NCBI GenBank assembly: GCA_964016985.1
Contig: OZ024827.1
Coordinates: 57,393,507 to 57,457,506, forward strand
From: Anodontia alba
Taxonomy: Eukaryota > Mollusca > Bivalvia > Lucinida > Lucinidae
Reading direction: 5' to 3'
Length of the DNA: 64,000 nt
Shown here: piece after piece, positions 46,802 through 59,580 of the stretch
How positions within the stretch are numbered: position 1 is the stretch's first letter
Layout of the letters: every line of letters starts with the position of its first letter
Program-made: the position numbers and the translations under genes
Notes under the pieces: generated by a model
Told to the model about the DNA's origin: nothing
Databases searched by the model: none
Seen by the model: the letters and a program-made list of their open reading frames with translations, nothing else

Positions 46802-47549
46802 TCAACAAAATAATTTAAGGGCCACATAGTGCAAATTTCCATATATACAAACTTTGGCCGGGTGCATGGGCAAAACCACAGAAGGTATCAAAATATCGTT
46901 GAATGTTTCTTTAAAAGGAAGCCCTAAAGGAGTATTTCCAACAAAAAATTTTTAAATCAAAATTTTCATTTTAAAATTCGCAAAAAACACTACTTTTTAC
47001 CCAAAAATTAAAAATTGACATGTTCGCGTCAAAAATGATGTCTGGGCTCCCAACTGTGAAAAAATCATAGAGAAAGCCTTGTTTGTTATCAAGAAACGCA
47101 CATTTTGCTAGAGGTACCCTCTACAGATTATTTATTGTCTATGGGGAACTTTCGTGGCATTTTTAGCCTCTCAAAGGGTTCGCCTCTTTTTCTGGCTATA
47201 TCCGTGTGCCTTTTACCCGAAGGAAGGTTGATTTTGCATGATTTTGTGTGTGACAGAGTATTGTTTTCATTAAACAAAGAATTCTTCCGGTATTGTGAAA
47301 AAAAACTTCATTTTGGGGTAAAAATCGTTATTTCGGAAATTCCCGTTTTTCTTAGAATCCTTTGGTCGGGCGTTCTTGGTGCCTTTGACACTGTTGTAGC
47401 TGAACACGTTGCGAACATGCTGAGCTGATTGAAACAGGGCTGAGACTTCCAGTTTTGCCCATGAAATAATTTTAAAACTTGAGGGTTGCAATTATAATGA
47501 TAATCAAAGGGAAAAAAAAAACTGGTGGCCCTTAAATTATTTTGTGGAG
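46801..47549. mobile_element. 749-bp MITE with 27-bp inverted ends and TA duplication
   Basis: The left end starts CTCAACAAAATAATTTAAGG (then GCCAC) and the inverse of the right end starts CTCCACAAAATAATTTAAGG (then GCCAC): one mismatch in 25. TA flanks both sides (46799-46800, 47550-47551). The 107-codon ORF at 47105-47428 begins with TTG and shows no recognisable domain. Tc1/mariner-type non-autonomous element. Confidence 0.88.
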
Positions 47550-47551
47550 TA

Positions 47552-48040
47552 TATATGGCGACACTGGTAGAGTGATTGGCTTTTTTACGAAGTTAAGCAA
47601 CGTACATCTCGGTTAGTACCTGGATGGGTGACCGCGGTGCTGTAAAAGTGCTTTAAACCCCCCGGTGGTATACTCTACTGACCGTTTTAAGGCGGTGGTC
47701 CCGGTGTTGGTCTTACTCTTTGTTGCTTTGTGGTTTATTCTACGAGGCGATTTGTTGTATGTCTTACCTTGTGTTATTTTTGTCTTGTGGATTCAGTCCC
47801 TTTAGCATTGCGATTACCTCGCTTGGGGAAGAGAGAGCTAATCTTAGTGCTTTTCGTACGTTTGTTCGATTTGTGCTTGTTTGGATTTGTCGGTTTCCTC
47901 TTCCTCTTGGTGTCTGGGAAGGGCTGCGGTTTGTGATTGTGGCACTCCCTGGACTTTTCTCTTACCCTTTTTTTTTGTAGAAGATCCGGTTTCATGTTAC
48001 AATAGTACTTGCAGCAGTGAATTATGCAAAGAATAAAAGA
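47552..48040 (+). mobile_element. 5S-derived SINE, copy B, interrupted by a family R retroelement tail
   Basis: The head TATGGCGACACTGGTAGAGTGATTGGC and 5S-like region at 47589-47640 stop at GGTGC. A family R tail occupies 47643-47977, after which the SINE body resumes as GTAGAAGATCCGGTTTCATG and ends GAATTATGCAAAGAATAAAAG. Comparison with copy A locates the insertion just before the body's GTAGAAGA. Confidence 0.7.
47643..47977 (+). mobile_element. Family R retroelement tail, strongly 5'-truncated
   Basis: Starts GTAAAAGTGCTTTAAACCCCC and ends CTGGACTTTTCTCTTACCC followed by T9. The same 3' end as at 7706. Confidence 0.75.
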
Positions 48041-48150
48041 AACGTACATCTCGATTAGTACCTGGATGGGTGACCGCGGTGCTTGACTTCGTAGACGACC
48101 CGGTTTCACGCTTCAATAGTACCTGCAGCAATGAATTATGCAAAGAATAA
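48041..48150 (+). mobile_element. 5S-derived SINE, copy C, truncated
   Basis: AACGTACATCTCGATTAGTA CCTGGATGGGTGACCGCGG, then the body GTAGACGACCCGGTTTCACG and the tail GAATTATGCAAAGAATAAA. It is joined head-to-tail with copy B. Confidence 0.7.
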
Positions 48151-49860
48151 ATTGATTGCATATTTGCAATAATATAATAAGCTACTATTATATAATAAGC
48201 TACTAATATTATTCTATTAATTTACTTCAGAACGCAGCATGACTTTAGCCGTTTGTGTTTATTTCCTACTTTTGTCGATACCAGCTTTGATGTGGGCAAA
48301 AACAGATAGAAATCTCATGGACAGAGGACGTTACAGCAAAGGTTAAATACAGTTTCTATTATGATATAATACATGCAGATATTATCAACAATTGTTTTTC
48401 CCATACACAGTAATCAGTGCTGTTTTCTTAAATCCAAAATACCTTTAGATATTGCAAACAAAAGTTATTACATGCGTTTAAAATTGAGCTGTCATAATTG
48501 TATGTCCTTTATGACCCAAGGGTTAATTTCAGCGAAGTAAAATGGACTTAGGACATCTTAATGAAAAGTTGCGTGATATCTAGAGTGTCTAATCTTTCAG
48601 TCAAATTAATTCACTTGCCATGAGCTGCTTTATAATTTCTTTCTGGTGTTTTAAGTTTTAAGTCAAATTAATTCTCTTGCCTTGAGCTGCTTTATAATTA
48701 CTTTCTGGTGTTTTAAATTTTAAGTTTGTATCAATAAACAACTTAAAATTGGAATGTGACATATAAACCAAATAAAAAGGAACGCTTAAAAAGAATTTCA
48801 GAATTTTGAAATAGCATGCTACTTGCATATCGGCAGTCTTTAGCAATTTTAAACCTAAAATTAAAAGTCAATATACCCAGGAAATGCCACAATTACGAGC
48901 ACAACCCTCCCGAGGCACCAAAAGAAGGAGAGACGAGGAACAAATCAGGTCAAAACAAATATCACATTTTTAACCAAGACGCACAAACAAAAAAAGAATT
49001 ATTCTAATTTTAGTTGGAAGTTCATGTTGTGGTAAAACGGCCACTTTACTCCGTCAACTCTCCCTTAAATAGGTCATTTCTATTAAATCTGAGCCAAAAT
49101 TGCTACAAGAATGCCGATCAGCTAAACCATTTCACTATGAAGAATGCTGATCAGTCAAACCATTTCACTGTGATAGGTTTCATAGTCTCTTGTACATAAA
49201 GCTTTTAAAAGACATTTCAAGTTGATTTTAAACCAGTGTCAGGATATTTCTATTGCAACCTATGACTCTCTACAAGCAAATGATGTGTTTTTCACCTAAG
49301 TTTATTGCAATGTGAGAATTAAATGATTCCTCTGCTAGTAGTCACTATTTTGTTTCATTTGTGTCTGAAATCAGCCTCAGTGTATTACAGTCTAACGCTG
49401 AAGACACAAATCACGGTTCTTCTTCAAATGAACTGTCACAGTCACCTATCCACCAGTCTCAGAATAGCTAGCCAAAACTCCAAAAACTTCAAAAGTATAA
49501 ATGCAAGTTTCAATCTGTTAAAATAAGATACCAAAATTACACAGACGTTTAGACACCGAAATGCTAGACTTTCTCATCGATAACCGAGTCATGTTTAACC
49601 CCTGACATTCAAAACAGTGAGATTCTTCTCATTGACTGAGGATATTCCACATTTCGAGAGAATAGTACATCAAGTGTAGGGTGGAGTATTTATTTTAGTA
49701 AAACATGCGATCATCCTGTCCGAAATGCAGCAATTTAAAACTGATTGTGAAATGCTTTGGACTTAATTAGATATTGTTGGGAGAAAACCATTGTTCACAA
49801 CAGCTGATTACCGTCCTTAGTAAGGTGATGTAGATAGCACTGAACAGTTTAGGAAATCTT
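48151..49860. other. Intergenic, with two small tandem duplications
   Basis: A 62-bp unit (TCAAATTAATTC...TTCTGGTGTTTTAA) is duplicated at 48601-48722, and a 33-bp unit (AATGC(C/T)GATCAG...CCATTTCACT) at about 49110-49175. No gene. Confidence 0.6.
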
Positions 49861-50221
49861 TAGGTATGACAAGCCAGCAAAAGGGAGACATATGCGTTCT
49901 CGGTAATATGAATTATCCAGTCACCTATGAATTATCCAAATCTTAACTGGGATGAGGATGATGTGCCTATCATAAAGCTCGATTGCTTTCATACAAAGAT
50001 GTGTGATAGTTTCATTGAAACTACGCATGATCATAACTTATCTCAGATGGTAAGAGAGTCCACTAGATCTGGCAGTATCCAAGACCTATTCCTCAGCACA
50101 AATCCCACTTTTGTAAATGCTCTGAGTGTAACTCCAGGCCCGTCTGATCATAATATTGTCAATGACATTTTTGTCCCAGTTTGAAGGTGTCCTTTGAGTA
50201 ACTATTATGCGAATTCAAGGA

Positions 50222-50252
<31 letters not shown>

Positions 50253-50634
50253 AGGGGGGATCAACAAATTTATTTCATCAAGAGTTGTTAGTAGTAAGAA
50301 ACATTTACCTTGGATTACCAAAGCCATTAAGAGAGAAAAATCTAAAAGGGCCATTCTTATCAGAAATTCAAGACCTCTATAGATCTTAAAGATGAGAGCA
50401 TTCTGGATGAGCCTACATGGCGTAAAACATAAGATCGGGGCAGCTCATAACAGGTACTTGGAGGACATTCTTGGTTTAAACTGTCAATCAGAAGAGGATA
50501 TTAATAAATCAGATTTCTCCCGGAAAAAGATATTCAGCCTTTTAAAAAACTCTCGGACAAATATAAAAAGTGTATCTAAATAAAGGTGAGCCAACCTACA
50601 CACACAGCGCTGAGCTTTACTTTAATAAAAAAAA

Positions 50635-51032
50635 AGTGAGAAAAGTCCAGGGAGTGTCACAATCTACAATAAACGTCACAAGCCGCAGCCCTTCCCAGAC
50701 TCCAAGAGGAAGAGGAAACAGACAAAACCAATCAAGCGCAAATCAAACAAACGTACAAAAAGCGCTGAGATTAGCTCGCTCTTTCCTTAGCGAGGTAATC
50801 GCAATGCTCAAAGAACTCAAAAACACAAGAAAAAAATGGCACAAGGCAAGACTCAAAATAAATCGCCTCGTAGAATAAACCACAAAGCAGCAAAGAGTAA
50901 CACTAACACCGGGATCACCGACTTAGAACGGTCAGTAGAAAAAAACACCGTGGGGTTTAAAACATTTTTACAGTCGGCGGACTTCACTCAGGATCCCGAT
51001 GCTACTCTAAATACAGAAATACATAAAAATTC
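50635..51032 (-). mobile_element. Family R retroelement tail, antisense, inserted in the LINE
   Basis: Begins GTGAGAAAAGTCCAGGGAGTG after an A9 run and ends near ATACATAAAAATTCG, where homology to 13860-13880 stops. Confidence 0.7.
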
Positions 51033-52386
51033 GTTTCAGTCTGTATTTCTGTCAGATCACCTCTTGATTTTTACAAATTGCGCTATTTTAAATGGCACTC
51101 ATTCTTGATAAATTTACTGCCTGTTTACTTTAAAAGCAAATTTCCAGTAATGACTGAAATAGAGATCTCTGTTAGTGGAGCTGCTCAACTCTTATCCAAT
51201 TTGAATTTTGCAAAGGCGGCTGGTTCAATGTTATTTGGTCTTTAGCCTTTAACGAGCTCAGTCAGGTCATAGCACCTGTAGTTACTGCTTTTTTCAGATA
51301 CAGGTATGATCCCTTCAGACTAGATGAGAGCCCAAGATTGTCCTCTTTTTAAAAAGGTAGCAAACAGGATTACGCAAACTACTATCCGATTTCTCTTACT
51401 TGTATTTTGTGCAAGACTGTGGAGCTAATTATTGCTCTAAAGAACATCAGTAAGAATAATATATGACCTTCAGTATGGCTTTCGTGATCGGTGGTCTAGT
51501 GAAACACAGCTTCTGCAACTAATCGTAGACCTTGCACGCAACATGACAGAAGGTAAGCAAACAAACCTCTTATTACCGGAATTTAGCCAGGTCTTTGATA
51601 AAGTCAACCATCTGAAACTCTTATGCAAGTTGCAAAACAATGGGTGCAAGGCTGAACTAAAGCATTTCTAGTAGGCAGAAGCCAGTCAGTTGTCCTTGGC
51701 GGGGAATGCTCTCTGATGAACTGTCTGTTCTTACAGGAATCTCTCAGAGATCAGTTCTTTCTTGCGGCATGTAAACGACCTCGTTCGATTATCTGCATAT
51801 GACGCTGCAGTATATTTGACAGTGCAAAGTCCAGATGACACAGAAAAAAAAAAACTTCGAATGATTTGAATATGCTGAAAGAATGGGAGGTAAAATGGAA
51901 TATAGAGTTTCATTACGAAAACACGCCTTTTCAAATATATTGAAAATTTTACCACCAAAATATGAAAATTTTCAGAAGAAAAATTCTGATATTTTTCATA
52001 TTTCTGCTCAAAACATAGATTGTGGGTATTCGTTAGAACCGCCTTGAGCAGAAATAAGAAGAATAATGTATACCCCTGTAAACCCCAGTTTTACCATATA
52101 AAGGTGGGGTTTAAGGGGGTCAAAATTATATAGGCATGTTTTCGTGATGAATCCATCTAAGTGCTAAGTCTTGCACATAACTCGATCTCGTAAACCTATC
52201 AGGAATAATTATACCATGCACGGGTAGACCCTTGACTCTGTTGAGAATGTTTGGTATCTAAATGTCGACTTATCCTCGGACCTTAATGGTAGTTACCATG
52301 TCACTAGAATTACTTCAAATGCACAGAAACGTCTCGGCTTCTTCAGGAGGAATATAAAAACTAATTATTTTAGCATCTTACTTTTT

Positions 52387-52638
52387 GTAGCTTTGTGGTT
52401 TATTCTACGAGGCGATTTGTTTTAATTCTTACCTGGTGTTATTTTGTTCTTGTGTTTTTCAGTCCTTTGAGCATTGCGATTACCTCGCTTGGGGGAGAGA
52501 GAACTAATCTTAGTGCTTTTCGCACGTTTGTTCGATTTGTGCTTGTTTGGTTTTGTCAGTTTTCTCTTCCTCTTGGTGTCTGGGAAGGGCTGCGGTTTGT
52601 GATTGTGGCACTCCCTGGACTTTTCTTTAACCTTTTTC
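52387..52638 (+). mobile_element. Family R retroelement tail, inserted in the LINE
   Basis: Shortest copy. It starts GTAGCTTTGTGGTTTATTCT and ends CTGGACTTTTCTTTAACC. It splits the LINE between RNIKTNYFS and the VRPQLEYAS block. Confidence 0.72.
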
Positions 52639-52719
52639 TTTTCTACAACATCCGTTCGGCCCCAGCTCGAATACGCCTCCACCACCTGGAATCATCATAA
52701 CAAACAAAAAGCAAAAAAG

Positions 52720-53597
52720 AAGATAAGCGACGAGGAATAGCAAATAATGTTTGGCAGTTTTCCAATAGTATAACAGAGTTTCTTAAAACAAAGTTCACTT
52801 ACCAGTCAGCAAACCTATATCTAACCATCATCGGACACATATCTTTTGTATATCGGCTAGATAGCGTAAATGATATTGGACCGATATCATTTTGCCCATC
52901 GGCATTAAGTCGGACGGATATCTTGTCGAATACACATCGGTCCGAAATCTGACAGATATCGCTTTAGTCAGCTATACGATATCAGACCGTTATCACTAAG
53001 GGTGTTATCCAACATTTTCCCAATTTGCCTGATATCGTGTAGTTATCACTTAAGTTTTCTATCCGTCATTGGTGCAAAACGTTTTCCATATCCATGCACT
53101 ACCACCTGGCAAGCAGTTGAGATTAGAAGAGTAGGGAGTAAGAAAGCAACTATTTACGTCAGAAAACTAGTGACACTTACACATTTTAGTGTACTATGAT
53201 GAACTCACTTAAAAACAGTTATTTGTTGGTAACCGTTACTTGAGAATTTTATTGTACGATTGCTCTATACTATTATAAAACACAATGTTTTTTTATTTCA
53301 ACTATGTCTTTAAGCTGTTTAACTTACTAAATGTTCCCCACGTTTAACAAAATGGTGGCGCGTTATTTTTCAAGTAAATGACGAGTCCACGTTTAACAAA
53401 ATGGCGGCGCGTTATTTTTCAAGTAAACGACGAGTCCGCACTGAATATTATATAAATTTATTAACTAGTTTGGTTAAAAATTTGTTTTCAATAAATCTTT
53501 TACTTTCTAGATCACAAATATTTTATGCTATATTTCTTTTTCATTTAAGTACATGTTTGTAATAGTGAAGATTTTTTTATTCACTGCATTTTCAACA
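52720..53597. other. Non-coding, with GATATC/TATCGG words and a 50-bp duplication
   Basis: ATCGG(A/T)CCGATATC-like words cluster at 52830-53050 and again at 53820-53900, perhaps the ends of one inverted-repeat element around the TA tract. A 50-bp unit (CACGTTTAACAAAATGG(T/C)GG...GACGAGTC) is duplicated at 53339-53438. Confidence 0.5.
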
Positions 53598-53719
<122 letters not shown>

Positions 53720-54119
53720 TTACAAACTGATATAAAGTGACCAAGTAGAAACCATGCACACTCAAAAGCATATGCATTTGAAACGTCATACTCATTTTCG
53801 AAGTACATATATATGTGGTTCATGTTTTATATCGGACATACATCAGGCCGTTATCGGACCGATATCACGACCAGATCATTACCGATATCTATCCGATATA
53901 GGCATGCTCACAGGGTTTACACTCGAAAACTGTGACAGAGTCCTTGTCGAAGCCATATGCCACTCTCTATAACGTTGGATACGGAGTTGGTATCTAATTT
54001 TACCGCCGTGCACACCTTTCTTCATACAATAGCTTATTTTCCTCAATTAGTCACACTGCAACATAAATCAATGGAATGACTGTCGCAGTCTTTTCTTTTG
54101 GAACGAGTCTTTCTATCTA

Positions 54120-54880
54120 TGTTACATGGCTTTGAGTACGTCGACCACATATTTCTTGGTGTATATAAAAAGGCCTTGTCACTAGGCACATAAGTTGCAA
54201 CTTTCAAAATTTCCTTTTGTCTAAATTAGGGTCCTAAACATGTTAAAAACAAAATAAACAAATTTCAATTTATCTTCTGACGTTAAGAACTTTTACTTAA
54301 AGTCCGTCATATGCTCTATGGCTTAGGTACGTCGACCACATATTTCTTGGTGTATACAAAAAGGCCTTGTAACTTGGCACATAAGTTGCAACTTTCAAAA
54401 TTTCCTTTTGTCTAAATTAGGGTCCTAAACATGTTAAAAACAAAATAAACAATTTTCAATTTATCTTCTGACGTTGAGAACTTTTACTTAAAGTCCGTCA
54501 TATGCTCTATGGCTTAGGTACGTCGACCACATATTTCTTGGTGTACACAAAAAAGTCTTGTCACTTGGCACATAAGTTGCAAGTTTCAAAATTTCCTTTT
54601 GTCTAAATTAGGGTCCTAAACATGTTAAAAACAAAATAAACAAATTTCAATTTATCTTCTGACGTTGAGAACTTTTATTTAAAGTCCGTCATATGCTCTA
54701 TGGCTTAGGTACGTCGACCACATATTTCTTGGTGTATACAAAAAGGCCTTGTAACTTGGCACATTAGTTGCAAGTTTCAAAATTTGCTTTTGTCTGAATT
54801 TGGGTCCTAAACATGTTAAAAACAAAGCAAACAAAATTTCAATTTATCTTCTGGCGTTGAGAACTTTTACTAATAGTCCG
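54120..54880 (+). repeat. 191-bp tandem repeat, four copies
   Basis: GTACGTCGACCACATATTTC occurs at 54136, 54327, 54518 and 54709, exactly 191 bp apart. Units are about 95 percent alike. No gene. Confidence 0.95.
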
Positions 54881-54889
54881 TCATAATGT

Positions 54890-56400
54890 TGTCGGATTTG
54901 ATTTTCCGCTCGGCCCCATCCAATAGACGTATTATTTATCCTTTCAGGGACTGTGGAAACACCCAAATACTCCAAAGTACCTCTGAACGCATCAAAACAC
55001 TGTAAATCAAAACCATACCCAAAACACTTATTGAGTAACAAATCAAACGGCTAAAAAATTAAATATTGATAAATATTATATATTGAATCATCTTCATTAG
55101 TTATACAAAACATTAACAATGTACATGTATTTCTACAAAGCTTCTGATGATTAAAGGCACCTTAACAAATGATTGTCATGTTTGTTCAATAATATGCAAG
55201 ATGTTAATTTCAATAATGGGCTGGCCTCTGGGGGTGTAAAATTACAGGGCAAAACTTTAATTCATCCTTTTTTTTTCTCATATATTTGTTTGTTTCTTCG
55301 TTCGCTAAAGCGACCGTTCGTGTATACCGAGTGCGTGTGTTTAAGGCCTCGCTGACATTCACTGTCTTTGAAATTTGTGGGTGGGCTATGGAAGTGAGAA
55401 CTTCAGTTCAGCAGCACGCCCTTATATAAAACCTGTATGAAAGAAATGCTCACCATTTGCGATAAATTTTGGCTCAGCTACTTTTGACTGCAAATGCCGA
55501 AAGCAAGTACTATGGGAGGAAAATATACCAGAATACGGCGTACCGTCGTTTAGTTATTTCTTCAGATTTTAGGATACAAATTTATGCATCATGGTTTCTT
55601 TATATATATGTAGTTGTGCCGTTGAAGAACAGTTTTTGGTTTTTTTCTTTGGTTTGTTAGGACGGCCTGTCAATATGTTTGGCATGCCACCAATTAGACA
55701 GTCGCCATGATAGGTTTCAAGCTGAAATATGTCATCAGTAAACTCGTGTCACAGACCTGCCATTGAATTCAAGATTTGTCCAAAAATAGCATCATCTTTT
55801 ATTTTGGTGTAATTAGAGGTGTTTCATATGATTCGATCGATTACAGGCAGTAGTGAAAATAAAAACTTGTGTTGAACTTTTTTGTTCACTTTCCTCACAC
55901 TTCAGTTTTTTCTAAGAGCCTTATCACTAAATGTTTTGCTGTATTCCTACCCAAGTCTCCTTCCGGCCGACGGAAGATCGTAACTTTTTTTCTAACTATG
56001 AGGCAAATTTCCACGCTTATACTATTATATAACTAAAATCAAATATAATAAATCTGATTCCGATTATTTTTATTGTCAAATATTAAATTTTCAACAAAAT
56101 CGCTGAACTTCTTTGTTTCACCGTAAACATGTCCTACAGGTAGTTGTCAGACTCTCACGGTAAACTTATGTAAATGTGAAAGAAAAAAAAAGCCCTGAAA
56201 TTACTAACTGGTTTAAACAATATTTATTGATTTCCGATACAGTACATACATAACACATGATACACACAAAGATATGTAGGATTTGACGGTAAGCGATACG
56301 CTTATATGAAAGTCATCTCCTATGGTCACAAGATGTTCTACCAAGATGTGAATGGCAAAATTAGTTCAGAGAAAATATCCATGGCTACCAAAATAGCATG
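54890..56400. other. Intergenic; one unassigned minus-strand ORF
   Basis: A 65-codon minus-strand ORF at 55041-54844 (LLNKCFGYGFDLQCFDAFRG, ERINNTSIGWGRAENQ) has protein-like composition but no family I recognise. It may be an exon. Otherwise nothing is seen. Confidence 0.3.
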
Positions 56401-56402
56401 AT

Positions 56403-56452
<50 letters not shown>
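56403..56452. repeat. (GA)n microsatellite
   Basis: About 50 bp of GA repeats with one AAAG interruption. Confidence 0.97.
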
Positions 56453-56453
<1 letters not shown>

Positions 56454-56523
56454 GTGGGAGAGATGACGACCGACCTCCCCTTATTTCAACGATGGAAATG
56501 TATAATTGAGAGCTTAAGTGGGG

Positions 56524-59500
56524 TTAAAACGTCCAGATTTGATATATATTCCTGTACTTGTAGAAAGAGAGATTCGTTATCATGTTCTGAAAGATTCTCT
56601 TTGCCGTACAAAAGGTCGTTTGTTGAGTAATTATGAAGATTGTGTGGTAGATATCTGTTTCTGTATTTTGCGTATTTAGGGCAAGTAAAAAGGTAGTGGT
56701 AGTTGCTCTCGAATCCTCCGCAGGAACAGGATGGACTTTCAGTTGTCTTTTCCTATATAAATGTGAGTTCAGCGAACTACATTCAAGTTTAAGACATGCA
56801 TGTAATACTTGTCCCATACGCGTACCGCAGCTGAAGTATCTCGGTGGCTTTCTTAGGTTCTCGTTCAGGCAGTATTTGAAAGCTGCCACGTTCGGGACAG
56901 CTTTAATCTCATCAGAAAGAGAATTCCAGGCCCTGATAGTGAATGAGAAAAAAAAGTTATAATAACGGTTTGAATTGGCTTGAATTGTTTGAATATGATC
57001 AGCATTTCTCAAAGTATAATTGGAAGCCTCTTGGACTAATGGGCGAACAAGCTCACGTAAGTATTCAGAAGTTAGTCCATTTATTGTTTTATAAAAAAGA
57101 ATACTAGTTTATGTTTGTCTCATTTGCTTTGTAAAGACTCCCATCCTAAGTCTGCAAGGGGTTTGTCTATACTGCATAACTTTGTAGCGCCTGTAATTGT
57201 TCTTGTAGCCTTAATATGAATGGCGTCTAACTTTTTTTTTTCATTTCACTTGATGAGTTATCCCAGACGGAGTCACAATACTCTAGTAATGATCGGATAA
57301 AGGAGATGTACATATGTTCAAAGGAGTCTCTGCTTACTTTGAATTTGAGAGCTCGCATTAGATTTAGTCTTATCCATGCTCTTATGCAAATGGTACCAAT
57401 ATGATCAGCCCAAAGACAGGAACTGGAGAAAGTTATTCCTAAGTGTTTGTGGGTTTGATTTTCATTGATTTGTGTGTTGTTCATAAACAGTGGCGGATGA
57501 ATAAATTTGTTAACTTTCCTGGATATGACCATAGACAAAGTCTCCACTGCATTAAAGTTTACGAGCCAGAAGTCACTTATGTTATGCAAGTCGCCGTTAA
57601 GTATTGTAGCCGCTGTGTTTGGTGTTTCGACGATAATGATCAAACTTGAATCGTCAGCAAAGAGGCGGATTGATGCACCAATATTTTTAACTATATCGTT
57701 AATGAATATAAGAAATAGGAATGGTCCAAGAGTAGAACCTTGAGGGACTCCTGCAAAGATAAATTCCCATTCTGAAGTTTGACCGAACCATTCCGTTAAT
57801 TTTGCTGAACAACTGATGGCTCTTAGTTTATGAAGAAGACCTCTGTGCCAGACCCTGTCGAAGGCTTTCCTTATATCGCAAAATACTACTCTGATTTCTT
57901 TGCCATTGTCATTTGCTTTGATATGTGTGAAGTAACTGGTACGTAGTTGAGTCGCCTTGGATGAAACCGGATTGTAGTGGCGTTAGTATGCGATGCTCTA
58001 TAACGTAATTGTAAAGACGCTTGTGAACACATCTTTCCATCGTCTTACCAACAGAACTTAAAAGTGTTATAGGACGATAATTAGAAGGAGCAGATTTGTC
58101 ATCTTTTTTATATATGTGTGTTGTTACCATCCTTCCGTGGCGAAGGAAAGTAGCATTTGTCAATAGAACAATTAAAGACAATTGAAAGTGGTTTATCAAG
58201 TATGTCAGCCCCTTCTCTAAGAAGTCGAGGACTGATTAGGTCTGGACCACAAGATTTAGATACGTTTAGGTTTCTTAGGACATCTCTGACGTCTTGACAA
58301 GTGATTTGAATAACGTTGAGAGAGTGTTGAGTAGGTTCGAGTTCGGGTAATGATTTATTGTCATCGATAACGTTCGATTGAGAAATAAAGTATGTGTTTA
58401 ATAAATTTGCTTTTTGGAGATCATCTCCTGCATAAAAATCATTAAGTTTAAGTGTTGGTATCAAACTTGACGATTTCCCCAAGTCTAAGAATTGTTTAGC
58501 AGTTTTCTAAAATATTTTCGAGTCTGTTGTACTAGTAGAAAGTAATTCATCAAGTTGACCAAAGTAATATTTCTTAAAGTTTCTAAGTTCTGTAACTGCT
58601 AAACTGCGGATGTTTTTGTCACTTTCTCAATATACAAGATCGTTGGTTCGTTTAAAGCCTTTGTAGAGACGTTTGCATTTTTGTATAAGCTTTTTAATTT
58701 TGGAAGTTATCCAAGGTGATTGTCTAATTGTAAGTTCTTTATTCGGAATGGACATTTCTGCAGCATATATTAAAGCATCGGTAATTTGTTGAGCATTTAT
58801 ATCAAGGTCAATGGTTTCCTCGACCTTGACAATAAGGTTGTATTCGGTTAAAGATGATCTGAATTTATCAAAGTCTGCAAGTTTGTAGTTCCAGATTCGC
58901 CTGGTATAGGTCTTCGACACAGGTCGTAAAAATTTCAATATGACGATAGTCGGACAATGATATCGTGTTTGATTTGGAATGAAGGTATCAATGACACCAC
59001 TCGTCAAGACGTGTGTTTTGTTGCGAGCAAGGATTAGATCTATCAATGACGATGAATTTTCTGTGTAATGTGTATCCTCAGGTATTAGTTGTGTAAGCCT
59101 GTATTCCTGTATTGGTTCAGTCATTTTGTTAACATTATTATTCTGAAGGTTGTAATTGAAGTCTCCGAGAATAAAGATATCAATAATATATATGTGTTGT
59201 AAGCTTTGACAATGCTTTCGCTGAGAAGATCAAAGTACGCTGCATTGCTGTTTAGAGGTTTGTAAAACCCACCTATAAGAACTTTCTTTGACTTAATGTT
59301 AAGTTCCATCCAAATTGCCTCTAGGACTTGCAGTTCAAGGTCACTTCGACGTTTACAGTAGATATTCGGACGTATATGACTACTCCCCAACCTGATCGAT
59401 CGCACCGGTCTTCTAAAAGGGGAATGAAAATTCGTTAATCCTATGCTATCGCTCTTGATTTCCGGTTTCAACCAGCTTTCAAAAAAGATAAGTAGATCAT

Positions 59501-59580
59501 ATGCTTCAGATTCCGCGGCGATAAGGTCAAGTTTCGGTAACAAACTTTGAATGTTGAGATGGAGTATACTAAGGTGATTC
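56524..59580 (-). pseudogene. Nearly full-length APE-type LINE (jockey/CR1-like), frameshifted
   Basis: Minus strand, 5' to 3'. Endonuclease piece 59543-59121: LLIFFESWLKPEIKSD, VLEAIWMELNIKSKKVLIGG. Linker 59124-58627: SSLIDLILARNKTH and SPWITSKIKKLIQKCKR. RT fingers 58482-57909: VLRNLNVSKSCGPDLISPRL, APSNYRPITLLSSVGKTMER, PLQSGFIQGDST. Motif B GVPQGSTLGPFLF at about 57720-57757 and intact motif C RLFADDSSL at about 57640-57670. Thumb and connection to 57227: HKHLGITFSSSCLWADH, SLLEYCDSVWD. C-terminal piece 57012-56524: RAWNSLSDEIKAVP and a Cys-rich remnant. Unlike the other LINEs here, its catalytic FADD is kept and all domains are present, so it is a comparatively young copy with several indels. 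Confidence 0.88.

Larger units (their letters stand above)
49880..52720 (+). pseudogene. APE-type LINE (CR1/jockey-like), decayed, with two insertions
   Basis: Endonuclease part: GDICVLGNMNYP then MNYPNLNWDEDD, NLSQMVRESTRSGSIQDLFL and PGPSDHNIVNDIF (49927-50184), where SDH is the conserved late motif of APE endonucleases. Linker: LPWITKAIKREKSKRA. After the insertion at 50635-51032, RT text appears in scattered frames: FQSVF, NYYPISLTC-like, LQYGFRD-like, then RLGFFRRNIKTN at about 52340-52360. After a second insertion (52387-52638) SVRPQLEYASTTWN closes it. Stops and shifts are frequent, and the catalytic core is barely readable. A C/G-run (50230-50255) also interrupts it. Confidence 0.75.

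Noticed and set aside
47105..47428. 107-codon ORF inside the 749-bp MITE
   Set aside because: Starts with TTG, no recognisable domain, and the element is too short for a transposase.
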